The position numbers and the translations under genes were made by a program. Of a stretch of 21,789 bases of DNA, positions 8,992 to 14,944 are shown piece by piece (position 1 is the stretch's first letter; every line of letters begins with the position of its first letter). The notes under the pieces are model-generated. The model searched no databases. It saw only the letters and a list, made by a program, of their open reading frames with translations, and was not told the origin of the DNA. This stretch comes from RGIG8767 sp964487395 (lineage in GTDB: Bacteria > Bacillota > Clostridia > Lachnospirales > Lachnospiraceae). The stretch is taken from contig CAZAQH010000037.1 in NCBI GenBank assembly GCA_964487395.1, positions 1 through 21,789 on the forward strand, read 5' to 3'.

Positions 8992-9678
8992 ATGGAATAC
9001 GTAATAGAGACAAAAAATATTCAAAGAAGCTTTCCCATTGGAAGTGGTGAAATGCTAAAGGTACTAAAAGGAATCGACATGAAAATCCCAAAAGGAAAAC
9101 TAACTATCCTAAAGGGACGCTCAGGCTCCGGTAAAACCACTCTTTTAAATATACTAAGTGTGTTAGACGAACAATCTGATGGACAACTATTTATTAATGG
9201 CGGCGATATGTCTACAAAAAGTGAAACAGAAAAAGAATTAATACGAAGGTATGAAATGGGATTTGTTTTCCAAAGTGTTGCTCTGGTTCCCATTATGAGT
9301 GCTTATGAAAATGTAGATTTTGGTCTCAGACTTGCAGAATATAAAGGCAGCCGTGATGCACGAATTAAAGAAGTTCTGAGTTTTGTCGGATTACAAAAAA
9401 GAATGAATCATATGCCCTCTCAGATGTCCGGTGGTGAACAACAGCGTGTCGCAATTGCAAGAGCCGTTGCCCACAATCCAAAAATTATATTTGCAGATGA
9501 ACCAACCGGTGCTCTTGATACCGCTTCCGGACTGGCTGTCATGAAATTATTCAAGCAATTGATAGAAAAAGAAGGTATTACAATTGTTATGACGACTCAT
9601 GATCCAAACTTATTGGAGCTTGGTGATGTTGTTTATGAAATGGAGGATGGTGAACTCAACTATGCCACAAGAGAATAA
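8992..9678 (+). CDS. ABC transporter ATPase, LolD/MacB type (first of two)
   Basis: 228 residues, a single nucleotide-binding domain. Walker A GRSGSGKTT (42-50), Q-loop Q94, signature MSGGEQQR (145-152), Walker B IIFADEP with catalytic E170, D-loop GALDT and H-loop H203 (TTHD). All catalytic residues are present, so it should hydrolyse ATP. Family: the MacB/LolD/FtsE group, which pairs with FtsX-type permeases that move substrates by mechanotransmission rather than through a channel. The start has an AGGAGG that overlaps the permease stop (TAGGAGG), so translation is linked to the permease. It differs from the second ATPase across most of its length, so the two probably form a heterodimer under the permease. 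Confidence 0.95.
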   Translation: MEYVIETKNIQRSFPIGSGEMLKVLKGIDMKIPKGKLTILKGRSGSGKTTLLNILSVLDEQSDGQLFINGGDMSTKSETEKELIRRYEMGFVFQSVALVPIMSAYENVDFGLRLAEYKGSRDARIKEVLSFVGLQKRMNHMPSQMSGGEQQRVAIARAVAHNPKIIFADEPTGALDTASGLAVMKLFKQLIEKEGITIVMTTHDPNLLELGDVVYEMEDGELNYATRE

Positions 9679-10573
9679 GAAACCAAATGAAGAAGCTTTG
9701 TTAGTCTGTGACGGACTTGTAAAAATATATAAATCTGATGGTGTCGAGGTTATGGCATTGCAGGGTCTTGATCTGGAAATCAAACGTGGCGAGCTTGTCG
9801 CCGTAATCGGAAAAAGTGGTAGTGGTAAATCAACCCTTTTAAATATGATTGGTGGACTGGAACGACCAACTGCAGGGCGCTTATATGTTGATAACTATGA
9901 CTTGTTTTCAATGTCCGAAAAAAAGCTCGTTGAATATCGAAAAAGCACTGTTGGATTTGTCTGGCAGAATAGTTCGCAGAATTTATTTCCCTATCTTACT
10001 GCCATCCAGAATGTTGAAGCCCCTATGTGCTTTGAAAAGGGTAATCAGAAAGATCGACATGAAAAAGCATTGCATTTATTAAAACTAACCGGCATAGACC
10101 ATAAGGCAGATTCTTTTCCAACGCAGATGTCCGGTGGTGAACAGCAAAGAGTCGCTATTGCCGTTGCTCTTGCCAATGACCCCAAAATATTACTTGCCGA
10201 TGAACCAACCGGTGCCGTAGATGTCAAAACCTCTAATATGATTCAGGATTTATTTCGAACATTAAATGCTGAACTTGGCATTACGATTATTATCGTTACG
10301 CATGATATTAGTCTGGCTAATAAAGTTTCCAGAGTAATTATGATTTCTGATGGAAAAATCAGTACAGAAAAAATTATGAAGGAAGAATATAAGAAAAAAT
10401 TAAATGAACTTACTACCGAAAATCTTGCACAGGTAGAATCTCACGAGGAATACTCTGTCCTGGATAAAGCCCACCGTGTACAGTTAAATGAAGATGTTCT
10501 GTCACTTGCCGGAATTGATACAAATAAAGTTAAAATTGAAGTTCAAGATGGAAAAATCGTGATTTCCAAGTAA
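9662..10573 (+). CDS. ABC transporter ATPase (second of two) with AbrB/MazE-like C-terminal tail
   Basis: I start this at 9662 (MPQENKKPNEE; 303 residues) because a GGTGA stands eight bases ahead. The same frame stays open to 9599, but that part only overlaps the preceding ATPase. Walker A GKSGSGKST (50-58), Q102, signature MSGGEQQR (156-163), Walker B ILLADEP with E181, D-loop GAVDV and H214 (VTHD): catalytically complete. A typical ATPase of this group ends near residue 235. Here a helical, lysine-rich linker (about 236-262) is followed by a 41-residue segment (263-303) with VLDKAHRVQLNEDVLSLAGI and then VKIEVQDGKIVISK. That spacing matches the swapped-hairpin AbrB/MazE pattern (GRVxIPxELRxxLGI, then a KIIL-type strand). 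The likeness is by eye and may reflect a dimerisation module rather than DNA binding. Confidence 0.92.
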   Translation: MPQENKKPNEEALLVCDGLVKIYKSDGVEVMALQGLDLEIKRGELVAVIGKSGSGKSTLLNMIGGLERPTAGRLYVDNYDLFSMSEKKLVEYRKSTVGFVWQNSSQNLFPYLTAIQNVEAPMCFEKGNQKDRHEKALHLLKLTGIDHKADSFPTQMSGGEQQRVAIAVALANDPKILLADEPTGAVDVKTSNMIQDLFRTLNAELGITIIIVTHDISLANKVSRVIMISDGKISTEKIMKEEYKKKLNELTTENLAQVESHEEYSVLDKAHRVQLNEDVLSLAGIDTNKVKIEVQDGKIVISK

Positions 10574-10584
10574 AGGAGTTTTGA

Positions 10585-12060
10585 ATGAAAAAATATGCTG
10601 TGATTTGTACTGCTGCCCTTTGTTTTACCTTGTTGGCAGGCTGTGGCGGCGTAAAAGAAATAAAGAATTACCCTCTTGATGCAGAATCTTCTACAGAGGA
10701 AGATACTATTGTGAAAAACAAAACCGGTGACTCTCTCAATTATATGATTATAAATAATAACGGCGAAACTGCTTATGAAGTAAATGCAACCATAATTGGC
10801 GATGAGGAAAATGCGTATCCCGTATATCAGGTACTGCCTCGTGAATATACAGATGAAGATATTCAAAAATTCTGCTCGGATATTTTTGATGAAGGGACTA
10901 CCTCTGTCATTTTACCTTCCTTTCTGACACAATCCGATTATGTAGAAAACCGAATCAGAACTATAACAGAACGAAAAGAACAATACGAAGCAGACGGAAA
11001 ACCTGTACCGGGTTATATTGACGAGGATTTAAAAGATTTAAATGATAGACTAAACAGTGACAACTTAAAGGCTACCTATACTCTTCCCTACAATAATGTG
11101 ATTGGCTGGACCGATTTACATAACTTCTTTTTAGATGAGACTAATACTGATGTTGAATGTCGTTTTTGTTTTGTGGAAGGTGCCATTGATGGCAAATATT
11201 ATCGCGTTGACTTCATAAATTACCAGAATAATACCATGATTAAAATTTACAAGTTGGATGAGTATTTTTATGAAGCACCTGCATTCTATACGATGGCAGA
11301 TGATGTGCACTATCCCTTTGATAAAGAAGCCTTCCCGTATTCAAAAGAGGAGGTTATCAGTACAGCACAAGATTTCCTTGATAAGATGAATATTACCGGT
11401 TATAGTCCAATAGCTGCTTATCCTGCCTGCATTTACGGAAGAGCGGACAGTTATGATGAAATTCCAAAAGAAAAAGAGGACATTGAAAGCGGGTATGCCT
11501 GCTATTTTGCGCGTGAGGTAAATGGAAATACAAGACCTTACAATTCCTATATCGAAAATGGGGAGTTTCTCATTCCACGTGCAGATAACCTGATATCTCT
11601 TGGCTATTACAGCGACTATGGTGTAATTAATGCTCTTGAAACAAGTGAAGGCAGTGGTGTGTACCGAAGCGGTTATGAATATATTTGTGTATGTCTTAAT
11701 AGTCAGGGCGTAATGAGTTGTTTTTGGAATAGTCCTTCTGATGTTGGTGAACTTAAAACAGATAATGCTCAGCTTTTAAGTTTTGATCAAATAGATACGC
11801 AGGCTCAGAACTATTTGGAATATTTTGCAAATGATATTGACGAATTTGAACATTACAAAACACCACAGATTGATACAATAGAATTAAGTATGGCAAGAAC
11901 TACGGATGATAACGGAAACTACTATATGGTTCCTGCCTGGTATTACTTTTTAAAGAGTGGCCAGCTTCAGGTTGATAAAAGAAGTGCTGTCTGCATCAAT
12001 GCAATAGACGGCTCCATTATCGATGTCGAACATGGCGGTAACTCAATTGTGATTAATTAA
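10585..12060 (+). CDS. Large lipoprotein of unknown function, last gene of exporter operon
   Basis: 491 residues with a lipoprotein signal peptide, lipobox L17-A18-G19-C20, and AAAGGAG eight bases ahead of the ATG. It lies 11 bases after the second ATPase, so it belongs to the exporter operon. The mature part is acidic and rich in Tyr, Asp and Asn, with no further membrane helix, so it should be held on the outer face of the membrane. Near the C-terminus YMVPAWYYF followed by AVCINAIDGSII resembles the strand pattern found in PepSY and YycH/YycI-like domains (a Pro-Ala-Trp-Tyr strand and a NAxDG turn), but I cannot assign a family. Possible jobs are substrate capture, immunity or feedback to the sensor kinase. 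These are guesses from context. Confidence 0.9.
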   Translation: MKKYAVICTAALCFTLLAGCGGVKEIKNYPLDAESSTEEDTIVKNKTGDSLNYMIINNNGETAYEVNATIIGDEENAYPVYQVLPREYTDEDIQKFCSDIFDEGTTSVILPSFLTQSDYVENRIRTITERKEQYEADGKPVPGYIDEDLKDLNDRLNSDNLKATYTLPYNNVIGWTDLHNFFLDETNTDVECRFCFVEGAIDGKYYRVDFINYQNNTMIKIYKLDEYFYEAPAFYTMADDVHYPFDKEAFPYSKEEVISTAQDFLDKMNITGYSPIAAYPACIYGRADSYDEIPKEKEDIESGYACYFAREVNGNTRPYNSYIENGEFLIPRADNLISLGYYSDYGVINALETSEGSGVYRSGYEYICVCLNSQGVMSCFWNSPSDVGELKTDNAQLLSFDQIDTQAQNYLEYFANDIDEFEHYKTPQIDTIELSMARTTDDNGNYYMVPAWYYFLKSGQLQVDKRSAVCINAIDGSIIDVEHGGNSIVIN

Positions 12061-12191
12061 AAAAGACAGTGAAAAATATGAACACAGGCACACTTTCGCT
12101 ACATTCATCCGTAACGGTACTAACATGCGACAAAAGCGCATGAAGTACCGACGGATTCATAAGTACCTGTTTTCATATTTTTTTTACTGTT
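12061..12191. repeat. Long imperfect palindrome between convergent genes; likely bidirectional terminator or dispersed element
   Basis: Nearly the whole gap folds on itself. Inner stem: CATGCG (12124-12129) with CGCATG (12137-12142), then CGGTACT (12115-12121) with AGTACCG (12144-12150), then ATCCGT (12107-12112) with ACGGAT (12151-12156). After an asymmetric bulge the outer stem continues: ACAGG (12084-12088) with CCTGT (12166-12170), AATATGAA (12075-12082) with TTCATATT (12172-12179), and ACAGT (12066-12070) with ACTGT (12186-12190). Eight T follow on the plus strand (12178-12185) and five on the minus strand, so it could stop transcription from both sides. It is far longer than an ordinary terminator (about 125 bases). 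It also contains a 21-codon open frame starting at 12079 (MNTGTLSLH...), probably meaningless. Confidence 0.75.
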
Positions 12192-12980
12192 CTATTTTGT
12201 ACTGTTAATGATTTCTTCTGCCATGTCGAACATTTCGTTATTAGTTAATGGAAGGCTGTAGCCTAATATACTGTAGTAAACTCCATCCTTATACCAGCAT
12301 ACGTTTTTTACTTGTTCTTCACTTACAGGCTCATCCCCGCCCTCTGAAATGAAATAATCAGGCTTTAACATGTTTTGCTTATCTTCTTTTGTAAGTTCAT
12401 AATCTTCCGGTACCCATTTATACGTATTTTCAAAATAATAAACATTTACATTTCCTATCATTTTCTCTGATTTTGAATTAGTAATAGGCTTTTTTTCTAA
12501 AGGTTTGTATACATTAACATATAAAGAATCGTCACCTTTTGTATATTGAATCGTCAAACCATAGTAGGAATAATGTGATAAAATATTTCCGTCTTCATCC
12601 ATTCCAAAGGTCTTATCTACATCCATCTGTTTAAACGTATATCCATTACTAAACTGATTTACAGCTTGTACCTGAAATCCTAAGATACCTTCTTCTTTTG
12701 GCAACTCAGCAAAATTGGTTGTTTTTGAATTAATTGTTTTGATATCAAATCCACTGACTAACGCATCGATATTGCCGGAAGCAAATACGCCTACTCCGAG
12801 TAATAAACATGCTGCCATCGAAAATGCTAATACTTTTTTTACTGAGAATTTTCTAATTATCGGTTTTTCTGAACGTTTCTTAATCTCAGCATCAACACGG
12901 TTTTTCATGTATTCTGTATCACTTACATTTTCTGTTGCATCCAGCAAAGTCTCTTTTATACTATTTTCAAATTTTCCCAT
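12192..12980 (-). CDS. Anti-sigma-factor-like membrane protein, DUF4367-like C-terminus
   Basis: 262 residues with a cytoplasmic N-terminal part (1-45), one membrane helix (about 49-68, VLAFSMAACLLLGVGVFASG) and an extracellular part. The N-terminus lacks the His-Cys-Cys zinc motif of ZAS anti-sigma factors. The C-terminal stretch (VCWYKDGVYYSILGY, then EMFDMAEEIINS) resembles the DUF4367 pattern common in Firmicute proteins encoded after ECF sigma factors. Its ATG overlaps the sigma gene by 14 bp and AAAGGTGG lies eight bases ahead, so the pair is translationally coupled. The expected role is to hold the sigma factor at the membrane until an outside signal releases it. As the sigma gene is frameshifted here, this protein may have lost its partner, unless the shift is an assembly error. 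Confidence 0.8.
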   Translation of the reverse strand: MGKFENSIKETLLDATENVSDTEYMKNRVDAEIKKRSEKPIIRKFSVKKVLAFSMAACLLLGVGVFASGNIDALVSGFDIKTINSKTTNFAELPKEEGILGFQVQAVNQFSNGYTFKQMDVDKTFGMDEDGNILSHYSYYGLTIQYTKGDDSLYVNVYKPLEKKPITNSKSEKMIGNVNVYYFENTYKWVPEDYELTKEDKQNMLKPDYFISEGGDEPVSEEQVKNVCWYKDGVYYSILGYSLPLTNNEMFDMAEEIINSTK

Positions 12981-13553
12981 ACTCTAATCCACCTTTCAAA
13001 TTATACTCATTTTGATTTAATCCATTTTTCAAGTTCCTTCTTGCTGTAAAAAGTCTTGATTTTACGGTACCTTCCAGTGATCCTGTTATTTTTGCAATTT
13101 CGGATATACTAAATTCATTGTAGTAATATAGAATAATTACTGTTTTCTGCTTTTGTTCTAAATGCTCTATTGCATCAAAAAGTATTCTATTTTCTTCCTT
13201 TTTGATAATATGGCTGGTCATCTCCTGATTATCGCCCATCGCAATTTGCTTTTCGTCTATCTTTGTTTCTATTTCTCTATCCAAAATCTCATTGCGTTTT
13301 TCTTTCCTAATTCCCATGCAGTTCTTGTTGCAATCTGATATAACCATGCACGAAATCCTTCTTCTTTTTTGAGTTCCTTTGCATGGAGAAAAACTTTAAC
13401 AAATGTCTCCTGAACAATATCTTCCGCATCGCTTCTGTTTCCAACAATAAGATAAACTGTTCTAAGAAGTGGCTTGCAGTAAAGACTATATAGTTCGTCA
13501 AAAGCATTCTTTTCTCCGTCCTTCATTTTACGGACTAACTCTTTTTCCTCCAC
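12967..13553 (-). pseudogene. ECF (RpoE-like) sigma factor split by a one-base frameshift
   Basis: The 5' piece (13553-13269) has sigma region 2 (DAEDIVQETFVKVF, FRAWLYQIATRTAWELGKK) and then reads NAMRFWIEK and stops. The 3' piece continues in another frame with KRNEILDREIETK and a complete region 4 (LEQKQKTVIILYYYNEFS, ISEIAKITGSLEGTVKSRL) to 12967. The switch falls in a run of five A on the coding strand (13301-13297). One more A would give one 195-residue protein, normal for the family. Deletion, sequencing error or ribosomal slippage are all possible; the slip site is not the classic A-AAA-AAG. I start at GTG 13553, with GGAAAGGAAG seven bases ahead, rather than at the ATG 13583, which lacks a site. 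A TGAACC about 60 bases upstream (13619-13614) recalls an ECF -35 element, but no convincing -10 was found. Confidence 0.85.
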
Positions 13554-13641
13554 CTTTTTACTTCCTTTCCTAAATTGATGCATCTACTTATAAGAGTTAA
13601 TGAATATATATTTGGTTCATTTATAATTGTAAAAAATATAA

Positions 13642-13680
13642 AATGTCGAAAATCCGCATAACTCATAGATTTTCGACATT
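13642..13680 (-). terminator. Intrinsic terminator of the alkD-side operon
   Basis: AATGTCGAAAATC (13642-13654) and GATTTTCGACATT (13668-13680) form a perfect 13-bp stem with a 13-base loop. Reading leftward it is followed by TTATATTTTTT. It begins seven bases after the AlkD-like gene stop and separates that operon from the sigma factor gene. Confidence 0.85.
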
Positions 13681-13687
13681 CTAATTA

Positions 13688-14368
13688 CTATTTTCTTTTT
13701 AAGTCATTTAATTTTTGTTTTACTTCTTTGGTCACTTGATTGGATTCTTTTATTTTTTGTATGGCTTTGTTATGGGTAAAATCATCAAGATTATTAGATT
13801 TAAGATACTCTGTCGTTTCATCTGGATAACTTACATAAATCATGGATATCGCCCACGCAACTGCCATTTTAACATAATAGCCTTCATGATGAATCTTATC
13901 TAACTGCTTTAAGAACCGGTCTTTATATTCATCATTAATATAATAATTAAGTCCCATTACAACTGCAAAACGAATGTAGAATTCTTTATCGGATTTAAAA
14001 TAACTTTGCAAATAGCTCCACATTTTTTCCGGATACTCTTTTGTTATTTTTAATCCACTGCAAAAGCTGTCGCAGGTTGACCAATTATCAATCATACTGA
14101 TATATGTATCCATATATGGAAAAATCTCTTCCACGGTATCTGTCTTTAGATATCCAATAACCATGCCATACAACATGATTTCTTCAAAAAAATCAGTCTC
14201 TGCTTTTTGCAAAAATGTCTGCCAGTCATCTTTTACTATTTTCTTTGCAAGCTTTCTCAAATTACCAAGACGAACACCCTGTATGTTTTCCACACCCGGT
14301 AAAAGCTTTGCATTAAACTGTTGATATTGCGGCTCTGACATTTTTAGTATTTCTTCTTTGATATTCAT
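13688..14368 (-). CDS. AlkD-type DNA alkylation repair protein (HEAT-repeat glycosylase)
   Basis: 226 residues, all helical with HEAT-like repeats, typical of the AlkC/AlkD family that removes N3- and N7-alkylated bases. Family key residues can be placed: W96 and D100 in NWSTCDSFC, R133 in FYIRFAVV and W172 in AVAWAIS. Their spacing (4, 33, 39) closely follows W109, D113, R148 and W187 of Bacillus cereus AlkD (4, 35, 39), so the active-site set appears complete. It starts two bases after the stop of the hexapeptide protein gene, with AAAGGA about 15 bases upstream, so it is co-transcribed and perhaps coupled. The terminator at 13642-13680 closes the unit. No functional link to carbonic anhydrase-like proteins is known to me. 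Confidence 0.9.
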   Translation of the reverse strand: MNIKEEILKMSEPQYQQFNAKLLPGVENIQGVRLGNLRKLAKKIVKDDWQTFLQKAETDFFEEIMLYGMVIGYLKTDTVEEIFPYMDTYISMIDNWSTCDSFCSGLKITKEYPEKMWSYLQSYFKSDKEFYIRFAVVMGLNYYINDEYKDRFLKQLDKIHHEGYYVKMAVAWAISMIYVSYPDETTEYLKSNNLDDFTHNKAIQKIKESNQVTKEVKQKLNDLKRK

Positions 14369-14370
14369 CT

Positions 14371-14865
14371 TTATATCTGTTGTTCCTTTGCTTCAGCTGC
14401 TTCTTCCTGATACATTTTTGCATTCTCTGTAATCTCAGAAATTTCAGTCGATGTTACCTGACGAATGACTTTTGCAGGACTTCCAATTACCAGGGAGTTA
14501 TCCGGCACTACTACATTCTGTGTTACAAGTGCACCTGCGCCAATAATACAGTTTTTACCGATTACTGCTCCATTTAAAATAATACTTCCCATTCCAATTA
14601 ACGTATTATCTCCCACCTGGCATCCGTGTACAATAGCACAATGTCCTATTGATACATTATTTCCTATTGTGACTTTATAATCTTTATCTACATGAATAAC
14701 TGCATTATCCTGAATATCTGTTCCATGTCCGATTACAATAGGCTGATGATTGGAACGAATTGTTGCATGATTCCAAACACTGCTGTTCTCTCCAATTATA
14801 ACATTCCCTATTACGGTTGCATCCTCTGCTATGTAGCAGCTTTCATCTATCTGTGGTTTATCCAT
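14371..14865 (-). CDS. Gamma-carbonic-anhydrase-like left-handed beta-helix protein
   Basis: 164 residues made of hexapeptide repeats (VIGNVIIGENSSVW, IGNNVSIGHCAIVHG, LIGMGSIIL, IGAGALVTQN) with a short C-terminal helix, the layout of the YrdA/PaaY/CaiE gamma-carbonic anhydrase family. The three zinc histidines are H58 (NAVIH), H75 and H80 (IGHCAIVHG), and Q52 matches the conserved Gln. R37 is kept, but the usual R-G-D is R-S-N here (37-39), so the Asp that helps position substrate in the archaeal enzyme Cam is Asn. It may be a carbonic anhydrase with altered activity or a trimeric scaffold with another role. GAGAGG lies seven bases ahead of the ATG. It lies 79 bases downstream of SecDF with no terminator hairpin between, so it could be read from the SecDF promoter. 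Confidence 0.88.
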   Translation of the reverse strand: MDKPQIDESCYIAEDATVIGNVIIGENSSVWNHATIRSNHQPIVIGHGTDIQDNAVIHVDKDYKVTIGNNVSIGHCAIVHGCQVGDNTLIGMGSIILNGAVIGKNCIIGAGALVTQNVVVPDNSLVIGSPAKVIRQVTSTEISEITENAKMYQEEAAEAKEQQI

Positions 14866-14944
14866 TATTTTACCTCTCTATGACTTAATCAATATAAAAT
14901 ATTTTACCACATACATATTTTGAATGCATCATATATCGGAAATA

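Noticed and set aside
9599..9661. Longer N-terminus for the second ATPase
   Set aside because: The extra part only overlaps the coding end of the first ATPase, and family members start near the chosen Met.
12079..12144. A 21-codon open frame inside the long palindrome
   Set aside because: No ribosome binding site, and its sequence is explained by the hairpin.
13290..13305. Programmed -1 frameshifting as the explanation for the split sigma factor
   Set aside because: The zero-frame codons AAG AAA AAC do not form a standard X-XXY-YYZ slippery site and I saw no stimulating hairpin; a single missing base is simpler.
14380..14883. Several plus-strand open frames opposite the hexapeptide protein gene
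   Set aside because: They are mirrors of a repetitive coding sequence and lack ribosome binding sites and recognisable domains.
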